Origin: Pagrus major
Taxonomy: Eukaryota > Chordata > Actinopteri > Spariformes > Sparidae
Reading direction: 5' to 3'
Assembly (NCBI RefSeq): GCF_040436345.1
Contig: NC_133237.1
Coordinates: forward strand, 24,061,749 to 24,125,748
Length of the DNA: 64,000 bases
Shown here: piece after piece, positions 1 through 13,023 of the stretch
Layout of the letters: every line of letters begins with the position of its first letter
Position numbering within the stretch: the first letter of the stretch is position 1
Position numbers and translations under genes: made by a program
The notes under the pieces: model-generated
Told to the model about the DNA's origin: nothing
Seen by the model: only the letters and a program-made list of their open reading frames with translations
Databases searched by the model: none

Positions 1-2706
1 CGCACAGTCCTCGATTTTACCCCAAATGGAAAATAGATTATTCAGTTCTCTGCCACTATAAGGATGATTGAGCCATTATTGAATGAACGAAATGAAATCG
101 AAAACTGCAAATGACCTGAAAAATATAAAATGGCTTTTTTCTTTTTCCATTTTCTCATCTGCTTCTTTCATTTTTTTTTATGAGCTGTATGTAAACTAGA
201 AGATGTAGCCCTCCTATCAGGTAAAAAAACCCTGAAGTCACTAAATTCAATGTGTTAGTCTTATGGATCTACAGTTAATTTAACAAATCTAAGCCTCAGT
301 GTTTTAGTTGTCTTCATCCAAAATTATAAACTCTATTCTTTCCCTATAAAAGTGCGATTACTAACACTAATGATGGCACGAAAGATCTATTTTCCTGTCA
401 TTGTTTGATATTATTGATATTATTTTTTCATTGTTGATTATTGTTACTATCTTTCATGTATTCATAAGCACTTTTGTAACCACATTTCTTCTATTTGTAC
501 TTGTGGCTCGTCTTTGGGCAATCCCCTGCTGCTGGAATGAAAACAGACGGTGAACACCAGCTTCAAATGTGTGTTAGGATCATATACAGTGGCACAGTTT
601 TACACTTACGGTAGGCCAGGAGTGATGGGGCACTGACAGTTTCTATTCTTCTTTAATATGAGGTCTCTCTGCTTTGTGCATTATTGATTTACATCCACTA
701 GATGGCTGTACATCTTCATAATTAGGCCAGAAAATCAGAGGAAGTCAACTAATTGCACATCAACAGCAGTCAGTGAGATCGCAAATGGCTGAAGTCACAA
801 TAATTCCTCCTCTACGGATTTGAAATCATTTTGTGGTGCGTATTAAAGGATGTCAATTTAAGATCCTTTATATATGGTGCAGTAACTCTTTGAGTATCTC
901 ATTTTTTAGCACGTGTTGCAGTCACTGACAGTAATAGTGTCAATCTAGCTGATTGCGTCATCGCCTCAGACGACTCTGATCTGATCTTCCATCCTTCTTT
1001 GGCATTCTGTGTCACTATTTGCGCTTTTCACATAAACCATTATCAGAGGTATCCATCCTCACCCACTGCAATAATTAGATAAAAGGTCATTTGGAATGAC
1101 TTATAGCACTGGGTTTCCTCTATGCCTCTGTCATGAAACTATGATTCATTTAGGGTTGTACTATGTGGTTTTGCTTTGGTTAGGAAAGTATTACATCTGC
1201 TGAAAATGCAGAACTAATGTTTGTGATCACAGGACAAGAAACGGGACAAGAAACACTGGCACAGTACTCAATGTGCACATGACTTGATACTGCTGACTCT
1301 CAAAAACACAACTGCACTTCTGCTTTTCACCGTTCGACACAAAACGATATATTCTGTCTGCCGTTATTTAACTCAAATACTATCCTACTGCTCTGCAGCA
1401 CACATGAAGGCTCTCAGCCACTGTGGATTAAAGTCGGTAACAAGTCTGGGCATGTTGTTTGTTTTAGTGGTAATTGACCACTGCCAGTCATAAAGGTAGC
1501 CTACAGGTATCATTTTGTCTTTGAGTCCTTTATTCAGTGTGATGACGCATACCTGAACCAAAGCCCATCCTGTTTTGCTGCCATGAAACTTTCCCCGACC
1601 AAAGCACAAACAGAGAAAGTGAAACCACATTTATTGACCTCAGCCAGATTTAGATGCAGATGGGAATTTTCAAAAAGTGCGAATAGTAAACAAGTAATGG
1701 TGACATTTTGTGAGTTACACTACGAATTAGAATATGACATTTTGTTTGATGGATTTGTTCTACAATCTGCTGAGGTAATGATGATTATGTTTCGGTGCTG
1801 ATTGTTTTTTAACCTACATACATTCTTAATCTTTTGACTGAAAAAGTTAAAGAAGTACACTTCTGTACCCGATGTGAAATATGGAATAACATTTTAAAAG
1901 GACATTTTTGAAGGGACTAGCCTTTTCACAGTAAGGGCATACAGTAATTTCCTCCTGGCAATGATGCACACAAACTTCACCCTTGTTTACATTGTATTAT
2001 TTGTATTCATTTTATTCCTATAGTTTGTTTTGTCTTATTAGCCTGCAAGAGTCTATTATTTCAGGCTAAAGGCTTCAGTAATGTAATAGCGAATAAACAA
2101 ATTGGATTTTTGTTTAACTGTACGAATCAACCCTCAGGCACACTCCTGAGTACAGAGCACACTTCCTTCTCCAGAGTAGTTTCAGTGTGTTAAGTAATTT
2201 TTTTCTACCATGTTTAATACGAAGACATAGGGGGAAAAAAGGGGAAATGGGAGCAAAAAAACAGCCAGCCAATGATTTTCAATGTTGGCAAAAGAAGTAA
2301 TGCATTCACCACCACCTTCAACCAAATAAAGTCATAAAGTCAACGTTCTTTACTCCTTCCTTCTCTCCTGGTGGTGAGTTTTGTTCCTCCTTTTTGTGTC
2401 AGTTGTGTTGAGTAAGAGGAGAGGGCCAGCCCCAAGATGCAGATGCACTCTGGGCCTGTTGTGTTTGCCTTCATAAAAGGGAAAGTACCATCTGGATTCC
2501 TCTTTGTTCTATAGATACTCAGGTCACAGCAGTACACAGGCTGACATCAGAACGTCCTCATCAGTTGCACACACTGCGCTCAGGAAGCAAACACGCACAC
2601 TGCTTTGGTGCACAGCAGAGGAAACTCGGGACCTGTAGAGTCATCAGCTCTGAACATCTGTCTTCCTCAGGCTCAGCTCGATCTGAGCTCTGTCGTCGGA
2701 CTGACA
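1..2706. other. Upstream intergenic DNA, no gene recognised
   Basis: No exon could be supported on either strand. The open frames here are under 95 codons, lack recognisable domains and are not joined by convincing splice sites. The last part, before 2707, must include the promoter and 5' UTR of the TNF-ligand gene, but no TATA box or other clear core promoter element was identified. Confidence 0.5.
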
Positions 2707-4603
2707 ATGCCGCAGCCTACCCAGCACTCCCTAATCCGTGTCCTCCTGTTGTGGACCACCGTCCTTTCCATCATCCAGGCTGTGTTCATCATCCTCTTCT
2801 TCACAGTTGGACATCTTGGCCTGGTGAGACTGCTTAAAAATATCCTCACATTGAATTTAAAGATTCCTACAATATCTCATGGTCATTAATGATGAGATAC
2901 GAACTTTAAATTGTATTCTTGTGCAATAGTTTTACCCTTCCCCCGTCGTGTTTGAATGAATCCGATGAATGTCAGTACCGGTGTGTTAAAACACCTGAGT
3001 AGTGCATCTGTTCTTTCTTGTGGTCTTGACAGTAGCACAGCTGGTGGGACAAACACCTCTGCCTGTGGTCTGCAGCTGGTTACAGAGACCCCTGTCGTGA
3101 CTCACTAACAGTGAAAACAGCTGCATTATGTTCGGATAGAAATGTGTCAGTCAATACCCCACAGATAATACAAGGCAACCCAACAAACACAGCCATAATG
3201 TAGAATAAATGACAAACTTTTATAGTCTAGCATTATCATTGACTACTCAGCACATGTGTTCACTGCTTGGTTAAATATTTTACAGGAGAATGCTTTTAGA
3301 CTATACATTGCATTAAAACGTTTGACTTGGTTTAGTAATGGCATTTAGAGAACTTGCATGGCACCTTCTTTCACCAGGCAGTTTTGTTGTTCAAAAACTT
3401 CTTGCAACACTTATTATGAGCATATTTTGTGCTTCTGTTTCCCTCTCCAGTCTCAGAACAGTAGCACTGTAGCACCAGAATGCCCAATGCAATCCAAGGC
3501 AGACAATAGGCCCACACCTTCGGTAAGATAACCACAGCTTCAGAGTTTGTGCGTCTCCTGTTGTACCTCACTGTGTTCCGTTATATCTTCTCACACGCAT
3601 GTTTTTTATTAATTCAAATGTCATGCTGTTGTTGTTAGTGTTTACTATCCCAATTTTCCAAACACACAGATCTAAAACCACGCAGGTTGATCACAATTTA
3701 CGTTCCCTTTGAGTTATTTATGTCAGGCAGTTTAACAACTGTTCTCATGTCTCGGAGGAAGCACAGTGACGTCATTGCCACATTCGGGGAAATGCCACTA
3801 AACTAAACAGTGTCTCTTCATTTTCCTTCTGAAGATACTGAATGATGTTCTGTTCTTACTTCTAAGGTGGAGATACAAGTCTCATAACCACGCTTTAAAA
3901 AATGGAACATCCATGAAGCTGGTCTATATTACACTGTGTGAACCTGATGGGCCCCAAATTTAAAGTTAGATTTTCTATATTTAGAAATTAATAGCTTTCT
4001 TCCTCTTTCAGCCGCCTCTACCTAAAGACAGGCTTCTCTTGGGCAAAGGCAAAACGCTCACCTACGAGGCTACTCTAGGTAAAGATGTCCTATTTTAAGT
4101 ATTTCCTTTTTCAGAGCGTAAGACAAAGCCTGTAAAAATGTGTACACAATGAGTCACGTCACCATTTACAAGCTGTTGGAAGTACAGATAATGTCCCGGT
4201 GTGATCAAACTCAAAACTAATAGCAGCTTCTCTGTCACCCACAGACAATGGCCAAATCCAATGGAGAACAAAGAATAACGAAAACGGCGTTATCTCAGAC
4301 GAAGGAAAAGAACTTAAAATAACAATGGATGGATATTACTTTCTAAGTCTTCAGGTGACACTGAAGACATGTAAGTGTTCATGTAACGGGACTGTAAGGG
4401 GATCAGAGCACATGGTCAGTGTGACACATAATACAGGCATTCTCATGCAGGGTTGGATTAACACATGCAGCACAGGCCTCCTCAGCAAGGCACAGATGCT
4501 GACTGTTCCAGACACTCTGAAGTTCAACTTCACACTGCAACCCAAGGAAATTGATGCCAATGTAAGACGTACCCACCTGGATATCATCTTCTTTCAAATT
4601 TAA
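2707..4603 (+). CDS. TNF-superfamily ligand, CD70-like (4 exons)
   Basis: Predicted type II membrane cytokine of about 204 residues that would trimerise and engage a TNF receptor on neighbouring lymphoid cells. Coding exons read as 2707-2823, 3451-3522, 4012-4078 and 4245-4603, with GT-AG junctions and matching phases. The first ATG in frame gives MPQPTQHSL, a short cytosolic tail, then a hydrophobic anchor at about residues 9-36. A Ser/Pro-rich stalk follows, then a TNF-homology domain in the last exon with the motif GYYFLSLQVTLKTCKCSC, close to the GIYMVHIQVTLAIC strand of human CD70. It ends in LDIIFFQI. N-glycosylation sequons are visible at NGT and NFT. CD30L (TNFSF8) shows a similar cysteine layout, so the family member is not certain. 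The tnfsf14 gene next door, as in human CD70-TNFSF14, favours CD70. It converges with tnfsf14. Confidence 0.72.
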
Positions 4604-5267
4604 AAACCATAGATGCATCTCTGATAGATTAGAGATCTATATTTCAATCAAATCCTTGGCATATTCCAGGGTACCTGTCCAGCTTGGAGTCCGTCTCTGC
4701 AGCAAACCTGTTCAGATGCAAAGATGGTCGAGTGTACTTGTCCTCTTGTTACTAAACAATTGTACTTACCTTTCACCAGATTAGCAAATCACTTAACTGT
4801 CTTCCTGCCGTAAGAGATGTGACTGAGTCACAGGGGAGGGATGAAAGGGCTGAACTCAACATTGAAGATCTTATACCCACAAAAGAAAAACTCCCCTTGT
4901 TGAATTCTGGTCTACTAAAACTAAACTAAACTAAAAATCCACTTTAAAACGTAATTTACTGGATTAAATGTCTAACTAGTAGAAGTTTAATTACTATATA
5001 ACAGGATTGGTTAATGTTGGCGTCATCACTACAAGTCTGTTTCTTTACTGTTGTGGGTTGTTTTTTGAAATTCACATTTTAAAACTCAGGTCTTGCATTA
5101 ACAGTATAACAGCATACTGTAGGTTTGGGGGGATTTTCACTTGTGAAGCAGAAAAGCTTAAAAAAGCAAAGTTGGATTGTTTTGCTTTTTCCCAAATAGC
5201 TGTGATCAAGAAGCACATTTTTAGACAGTGAATCAGATATTCAAACATATATACAAACTGAAATGTC

Positions 5268-5575
5268 ATGATATTTTTGACATCAATATTGTGACAATAT
5301 TGTAGGGATGACTATTGGTAAAATATTAACACAATCAAATATTTGATAAATAATCATCAGTAATGTGTATATAATAACTATGTGGGTAAAGGCAAGTATT
5401 GAAACAAGTAGAACAGTCTGATAAGCTCAAAAAATGACATTACTGTAATGCAGCCTTTAAAACCAGGAAAGGACAACACTTGCTTGTGCTGTATCACGAT
5501 ATAAAGATATCTAAAATCTCACAGGATATATATAATATCATATCACGATAATGATTTTATATCAATATGTTGCTC
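5268..5575. repeat. Dispersed teleost repeat with ATATCACGATA motifs
   Basis: The segment has recurring TATCACGATA and GATATATAT-type words near its ends and resembles a non-autonomous repeat seen widely in fish genomes. This is recognition from memory, not a database match. Boundaries are approximate and no terminal repeat or target duplication was resolved. Confidence 0.4.
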
Positions 5576-8500
5576 TAATCTTATTTGATTGAAATTTCTT
5601 TGCTGGAGTTTTCTACATTTACAATGTGCAGTAATTGACGACAAGAATGTATTATTCTGAACCGCCACATCAGTTAACAGAACTGTGTTGTTTGCACAGC
5701 TCGTATTTGCTACTCGATGATTTATTTCTTGTTTTAAAATATATTAATCTAATATTTATGTTGTATTTATTTATTGTTTGGGCCTAAGATATGGTACGTT
5801 GCAGTAATATATACAATGTTGTATTTATCAAATTTCCACAGAGAGGACAGCAACTATTGAATGAATGTATGTCACTGTGTGACAATGTATGTCATTGTAT
5901 GGCGTACATATTAGTGAGTCACTGGAATAGTAGTCACAGTTTTCTTTATTGATTATTGCAATAATATGTAGCTAAAATTGTTCAGACGTGTTCAGGGAAA
6001 TTACACTTTACAATAACCTCCATTAATAAATCCTAAATTTATGGTTAAATACTGTGTAGTTCATGTATAAACATTATCTGGATGGACATTATAAAGTTGC
6101 AACTGATGTTTATAAACCTTTACAATTTCTTAATAAACGGTTTATTGGGCAATTCATTGCTTGTTAGCTGTTAAATAACTATTAACTAAAGTTTAACTAA
6201 CTATTAATTTACCATTTTAAAATGATGGTTATTATAAAGTGTTATATGATTTATTTGTTTAGACACGGTGTCATTCTCATGTCTTTTCCCAGTCTGTAAT
6301 CATTTAAAGAAGAACCCACTGTTACATACATTAGTATTCTATTCTCATCCTCTAAATTTATATTGAAAAGTGAAATGATTTGACAGAGACACCTCCTTCG
6401 CTACTTGAATTGCACATTGTGACGCATGAAATCACAACTCAAGGTGGTTTATGCGGAGAGTTTCATGTGCTAAGAGAAGTAGTATTTGGTTCTGTCAGTG
6501 ATATTCAGTTGTTTTATATCAAACAAGAAGAAACCTCTTATTTCCTTGAAGATGATTTGTATGCATTCAAAAAAAAAGCATTGCATTTGATCTGGGAGCC
6601 TTTAAACATGTCTTTTCATCTGACTACATCAACATAACTGCTGCCACAAAAAAATGTAATGACGTTATGATTAAAAACTATAATTTCTTAGTAGTTTATT
6701 GTATTGTGTGGTTATTATGTTTGTGTTCAAAGCCCTGATATGGATCTAAACAGTGCAAATGACATTACGATGAGGTATTGGTGGTATTGGCTCGTGATTG
6801 TGAGTCACTTTCGAGACCCTTGATATAAAGTGAAAGTGAGAGGTCATAAGTTAACAATGGGACCCCGCAGATTATGAGTCACTAATAGAAGGATACAGTG
6901 GGACCCTCCCTGCCGTATGCTGTCGAAGAATGTTCCCTCTCGAATCTGAAGGAGCAAAATAACAAATCTGCACCGCACAAGAACACAAAACATCGTATCT
7001 ACTGACATACATCACAACATTAGAGATGCGATATAAAAGGTCATGGGAACAGTTAGTCATTGCAGCCAAGACACATATTTTCCAAGTTACTAAGGTTTCA
7101 TCCGAAAACGATTCTTTTCCAAACCTCTGCTGCAGAGTGCCACATTTACTACCACTCACTGTAATAACTGTTCCCACCACAGCTTTCGATTACACTGAGG
7201 AGAGGTCCAAGATACTGAATTCTAATGCGGATATCAGACAGTCACCACCCACTCTGTCTCATTTATTAGACGCATTTACATGGGCTGGTTTGTTCCTACC
7301 CTTGTTTTCCACTGCCCAATGTGCAAGATTTGTGTGTCCACGTAAAAATGTATGTCAACTTCTGCGAAAAAACCTCCATCAACTCTTTCCATTATTTCCA
7401 TGCCATGTTTTTTCTCGACTGTTACTTTCAGTGGCGCCAGTTAAGAATCAACAGATTATGATTTCCCAGAATTTAAGATATGTGAAGCCCAGTCACCAGA
7501 ATAATGTGTCTGCATTTGAACATTTCTGCGAACCACGGATACGTTAAATGTTTCATTTGTATCATAGCAACACTTCTACAGTACGTGTCATTTCACGTTC
7601 ACATTATGCTGTCCTTCATGTCAGGAGGAGGAGGGGATGGCGGTGCCAAGCGAGAGACCACTGTTCAAGATTGCATTTTAAAACATCTTGGAAACAAAAT
7701 GATATTTTTGATGAGACATCAGGACAGTTTCCAGCCGTGTTAGCAACAAAAGCAGACGGAAGACAGAACTAGATAAGCCAAAACAGGATGTTTTCCTATC
7801 CCTATCCAAATTAAGCATGAAGAAACTTCTAAGTGCTGTATCATAGGTGACTGGACGTGTTTCAGTTTCCTGAAGATGTTTCACACACTCATCCAAGAGG
7901 CTTCTTCAGTACTGAACTGACGTCTAGTTATCTACAATACAGTACTTAGAATTACAATTACCATGTCATACCATGAGCTGGATGACTGAGAACGTTCATC
8001 AACAACGAGAACAAAACGTTTCAGCATCTCCGTGAATGCAGAAAAGTGCGTTGACGACATTTATTTTACAGATTGGGTCAATGTCACAAACCCAACCACA
8101 GGACTTTATACGTTAAAATGACATTACTATCAAATATGTGTGTATTGTTGGGTCCCTGTAAATCAGTTAATTAAAGATCATGGTCTGAAATCTGCTCCAA
8201 TTGAAATGTGTCATGAGATATCTTTTTTTGTGAATTGCCGCTATAAATATAATTGACTTGTGAGAAAAAAGGGATGAATACCCTATGTGATAGATATTTT
8301 CGGTAAACTTAGCAGCAAAACTGACCCTTTGAATTTTCTGCCTTCAGATGATTCAATTGTCAACAGTTCCCTGCTGCTCTGCCTCATCTAGAGACCAACA
8401 CAAGGGGACAGCATTTAGCCATGGGCCGTGTGCTCCAACAGTCAAGCTTAACATTAAAATGTCACTCGAGACATCACATGTTGCTTCATTTGTAAAAAAA

Positions 8501-9714
8501 CATAAATAAATAAATAAATGAATAAGGCTTCCGTGTGACAAACTGTGGTAGTGGTTGGTTTCCAAGTAGCATGTAAAATTGCTGACAGTGTCTCAACACA
8601 TTGGTATCTGACAGCACAGCCCTGCTTTATCAATGGAAAATGTTCCATGTTTTCCGTGTGAATAGTTTGTTTGAGATTATCTTATGACTGAGTACTCTCA
8701 ATCCCACACAAATTCTCTGTAAAAGTCACGTCTAGACGAAAGCTAAATGATGAAAGAAAAACTTACATCATGAATCCCAACCACACAGCTGTTAAAGTCT
8801 CTCACACCTCGCAGGTCAGCCAGCGCTGGAACATAATGACTCACACATGCACGGAGGATGAGAAACATTCAAGACAGTACAAGAAGACTGTACAGAACAT
8901 CTGACAGGCCACTCATGATTTGACCTTAGTCAGACTACACACAACCAAGCTATGAACTGCGTTTAGTTTCAACTCAGGGTGTTTTACCGATTTGAACAAA
9001 AACTCATGGTACAAGCCTGAGGGAAAATGAAATTAAGGTTTCACTTAACCCACTCGCCCACCTGTACACACACATGCACACTCACAGCCCTGCTAAAGTA
9101 CATTTACACCAAGCGACGATCTGGGGTTGGAAAGTGAGTCAGGCAATCTGCTGACACCCCCCTCCCTCCCAGCAGCCCCCACTACCACTTCCTCTACAGT
9201 TTACAAATATACAACTCTGTGGGTGTTTTCAAGAGCAGCTTCTTCGAACAGACACAGCTGAAGGGAAAGCGTAACAGTGACTGCATGAGAGGTACAAAAA
9301 AAAAAAAGCTTCGCAGAGTAATGAGGTTGGCCTGTTGTTTGCACATATATGTGAGCATGCTTGTCACCATGGTGATGAAAAGCGTTACGAGGAATGAGAC
9401 CGCTGATCTGAATACACTGTCACAAATACTGTGTCAAAAGTTGTTCTGTAATTTTCTGTGTCACTGTGGTAAAAAAACAACCGTCCACAGTTTGTGTGTG
9501 TGCGGTTGGACTGAGTGGGTGAGACATTTGCTGCTACTGAGACCACTCAGCACGGCAGCAGGAAATGCAAGCGGTAGCTCACTTCAACTACCTGACGGCC
9601 TGTAGGGAGAGTATGAGAAAACCAACAAACAAGACTCTTAAATCATTATCTGTTTATTTCAGTGTTTAATATACATTATTGTCGATAAATACAGTGGAAT
9701 TTAAGCGTTTTTTT

Positions 9715-9747
9715 TTTATTCTATCACTGAACGAACAAATAAATAGT
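9715..9747 (-). promoter_or_regulatory. Poly(A) signal and AU-rich element in the tnfsf14 3' UTR
   Basis: Read on the minus strand, CTATTTATTT (9738-9747) is followed by AATAAA at 9715-9720, about 365 nt after the tnfsf14 stop codon. Overlapping AUUUA pentamers of this kind mark short-lived cytokine transcripts. Only one such cluster was found, so its role is an inference. Confidence 0.4.
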
Positions 9748-10084
9748 TTGCGGTATGTGTCACAGCAAGAATGAAAAGAAATGTGTAACATTGCACTTAA
9801 TTTTAGCATGAACATTACATATACGGCTATACTCAGCAACTATAAATGAGAAATGTTTAACATTCAGAAGATTAAGTTTAAAGTACGTATACTTGTAAGC
9901 GTATAAAAAGTCCCTGATGTGTGAATAGTATAAGGAAACCCCCGGCATAGACACGACCTTTATCACTTACTGAACAGCATTTTCTTTACAAAGAGGATCA
10001 GTAATCCTCCTCCTTTTTTTCCACTTCTACGTTTTACTCTTATTTCAAACTTTCCCGATTCACGATGAAATATCAATGTGATAT

Positions 10085-13023
10085 TTATATCATAAATGCA
10101 CCAAAGATGTTCTCAAAAGATTTGGATCGGGCAACTTGTGAGGTATTGCTCACTTTCACAAAAATGGCATCATCTTTATGGAGGTGAAACACTCCACCCA
10201 GGTAACTGTTTGACAGTTGCATCTTCTTTGACCTCATTTGACCGTATTTTCTGGATTTCAGAAGGGTAATACTTTTACCAACGTACAGCTTAGTTCTCCG
10301 TTCAACAGAGTGGCGAAATACACCAAAGTCAGAGAAGGAAACCTTGGAGTAGACGTAGTAATAACCCTCCTTCTGAATGACAAGACTCCCATCTTCGTAG
10401 TCCATCTCACAGAGGATAGGTTCTGCAACCGTGCTCCAAGCCATGGTTTGGTCTCTATGAACTACATCTTGTCCATCTGAAAAAGGGCAACAATGTGAAG
10501 TCTTTTAAAACAGGGGCTTTAAAATGAATTTTGCTCAAACCACATGATTGATGGCAATGACTACGGCAATATATGTGATGAAATAAAGGGGGGACATCAA
10601 CACTGGTCTCACCTGTCAGATGTGCAACCGGTTTGGAAGGAAGAATACAAAATCTGGGCCTTTCAGTGGGAGAAGTATCATCTTCACCTGTGTGAGGAGC
10701 AGACATCATGTCTCTGATGTGGATTAAGTCACTGAAGATATTTAGAGTAAAACGGGCTACGACATACCTGCAACCTGCTTAGAGGACGATGCTGAGGTGT
10801 CCTGCAACGGAAATAAAATAGTTAGCCTCAGATGTATGTGGACATTTTGTTGTGATTGTGAGAATGCACATGTGAAGAAGCAAATATCACATGATTTCAT
10901 GTGACGTGTTCTGTTTCCACATGTGGAAATTCTAATCCACATGTGAAAACATCACATATAATGTATGCAATTCAGATGTGACAATGTATGTGTCACATGT
11001 GGAAATTTTCATTCATAGATGAAAAGAGCGAATCAAATGTAAATGCAATCACAATTGGAGAATATGCAACCAATTGCAATAAGATGTAAAAAAAAAAAAA
11101 AAACTACAATCTTGCTCAGATCTTTTTAACGTTCTCGAAAGCATAAAATCTGAATTGTTTTTAAAGACAGTTTTCCGGTTGATGTTTGTTTCTATGATTT
11201 TATCTTTTCGCAGAAGAAAGTAGGACAGAGCTGCCTCTCTGGAAATAAGCAAAAGGTAGATAACAATCATGCAACAGGAAGTAGACTGCTTCCTTTTCTC
11301 CACTGTCCCTTGTTTATCTCTTCTTAGTCAAACAGTGTCAATCCAGGAAGGCATGTCCCCCTCCCTCTACCCGAACCCATGACTAATCCCCTCACATAGG
11401 GCATCAGACATAGACAGGAAACTGTGTCTGACCATCCACCATCATGGATCATCAAGTTTGCATGCCCACGCTACCCGGGACGTCAAAAAAATTCCTCGTA
11501 AATGGGCCGGACTTTAATGTACTTCTCTATCCCTGCTGCACTCTCTTCCCCATAATAGTGAAATTATTATTCATTGTCAGCAGTTTTTGGAGGAAAACAA
11601 CCAATCATATGATCAAATATGTCACGTGATTTCTTGGTTTAATCATGTTTTTGCTTCACTAAACTAAAGTATGACAGCAAAGCGAGTAGTTGTAGTCATG
11701 GCATGTGACTCTGTGCATGTGAGTATGTGAAGCTATGAAGTTATGTAAGCATTAGTAATTGTCCTCGCGTTTCTGCCTGGTTCTGTTTATTTCATTAATA
11801 AAACTCACAATGCTGAAATTTTACATTTCCAAAGTAACTTTCTAAAACCAACACATGAAGTGTGCCGCTTCCGTAATATTTCTTGATGTCGCTCTCAGGT
11901 CAGGTCTTTTGTATTTTGTTGTCTTTGTCTTGAGATTTTACCTTAATGGTACAAATATGTATCTAATTCACTTCCAGTAATTACATTAATGTATTAAAGC
12001 ATAGGCAGTGATGTAAAAAATCACAAAGGTCACACTTGAGTAAAAGTAAAGCGATTGCGTGAAAATATTTCTTTGGTAAAAGTGACAGTCTCATACGAAT
12101 AACACATGAGTTAAAGTCTTAAAGTATCTGATATTCAGTATATACTTTAAATGTATGTATATAATGTATACTACGGGTCAACCGATTATCAGATCCAATA
12201 TTCAGCCTTTTTATGATAATGGGAATGTTTTGTTAATCCAATTGCCAATTGAATAAATTAATCTTAAAATGACCTACTTTGGCTCTGATACAGCGTACAG
12301 TCTGCAAAGTAACTAGTAACTAAAGTTATCCAATAAATGTAGTGGAGTAAAAGGACAATATCTGCTGCGGAAATGTAATGAGTGGAAGTAAAAAGTAACA
12401 AAAAATGGAAATACGGAAGTAAAGTATAAGTATATGACAATTGTACAATAGTATAGTACTTGAGTAAATGCACTGTATTGTTACATTCCATCACTGAGTA
12501 TCTGTCTGTTTAAAGAAAATCTAGAAAACCAGAAGAATTACCATTAAAATCTTAAAAAGCATTTGAAGAAAATGAAAAGGTGTTACTGACATAACCACAA
12601 GAGCTTTGGGTTGAGAGTGACAGGAAAAAAGAAAAAACTGTTTTAAAAAAAACTGCAATGAAAAAAAAAACTGAAAGTGAGAATAAGGTGTAAAAGCGAG
12701 ACTCAAGGGCTTCAAAGGAAATTCAATGAAGCACAAAAAAATGTGACTCCGTTTGTAAGAAATCACAGGATGACATTGCAAAAGCTACTACAGGCAGGTT
12801 CAGACTCAGACACGGGGTTGATACTCACAGATTCAGCTCGGTAGAGACGGTAGATGAAGCAGGCTTCTATGGCCATGCCGCCCAACGCCAGGCTCACCAG
12901 CAGGAACAGCAGGGTCTGAGCCACCCCAGCCCGCCGTCGCCTTTGACTCAGCCTAGGCGGCACAGGAGGCCGATTGGCAAAGCTGTCCACCACATACACA
13001 GAGGGATATCCACCCTCAGCCAT
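10085..13023 (-). CDS. tnfsf14: TNF ligand superfamily member 14 (LIGHT), 4 exons
   Basis: Type II membrane cytokine that in mammals binds HVEM and the lymphotoxin-beta receptor. Coding exons on the minus strand are 12829-13023, 10768-10801, 10613-10687 and 10085-10476. All junctions are GT-AG and the total is 231 residues (human LIGHT has 240). The start MAEGGYPSVYVVD matches the N-terminal SVFVVD box of human LIGHT. A basic RRRRAG stretch is followed by the transmembrane segment TLLFLLVSLALGGMAIEACF. The TNF-homology domain carries LVIQKEGYYYVYSKV and FLGGVFHLHKDDAIFVKV and ends FGAFMI, like human YFGAFMV. An upstream in-frame GTG exists, but the ATG at 13023 matches the family start. A sequon is seen at NTS near the C-terminus. 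Intron 1 (10802-12828) carries a dispersed repeat and a cluster of CACATGTG palindromes. Confidence 0.93.
10867..11001. repeat. Cluster of four CACATGTG palindromes in tnfsf14 intron 1
   Basis: The palindrome CACATGTG, an E-box core, occurs at 10867-10874, 10918-10925, 10938-10945 and 10994-11001, with further ATCACATG half-copies between. The three later copies share the flank GGAAAT or GAAA, which suggests local duplication or a repeat element rather than four independent sites. Confidence 0.55.
12006..12497. mobile_element. Non-autonomous DNA element with CAGTGATG ends
   Basis: The interval starts GGCAGTGATGTAA and ends in TTACATTCCATCACTG, so the ends are imperfect inverted copies starting CAGTGATG. 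Inside are repeated ACTTGAGTAAAAGTA and AGTAAAGTATAAGTA words, typical of a very common teleost miniature element. There is no coding capacity. It sits in tnfsf14 intron 1. The family name was not determined, and no clear target-site duplication was found. Confidence 0.55.

Larger units (their letters stand above)
4604..10084. other. Intergenic region between two convergent TNF-ligand genes
   Basis: This 5.5-kb stretch holds the 3' UTRs of both flanking genes and no gene that could be supported. It is AT-rich, with one dispersed repeat (about 5268-5575). The longest frames (7026-7547 and 9219-9605, both +) have no domain, no signal of selection visible by eye and no convincing exon neighbours. 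A possible polyadenylation signal for tnfsf14 on the minus strand is the AATAAA at 9715-9720. Confidence 0.5.

Noticed and set aside
7026-7547. 173-codon open frame on the + strand
   Set aside because: No domain, no signal peptide, no convincing exon neighbours; composition looks like chance.
9219-9605. 128-codon open frame on the + strand
   Set aside because: Contains a poly-A-coded lysine run and no domain; lies next to the tnfsf14 3' UTR.
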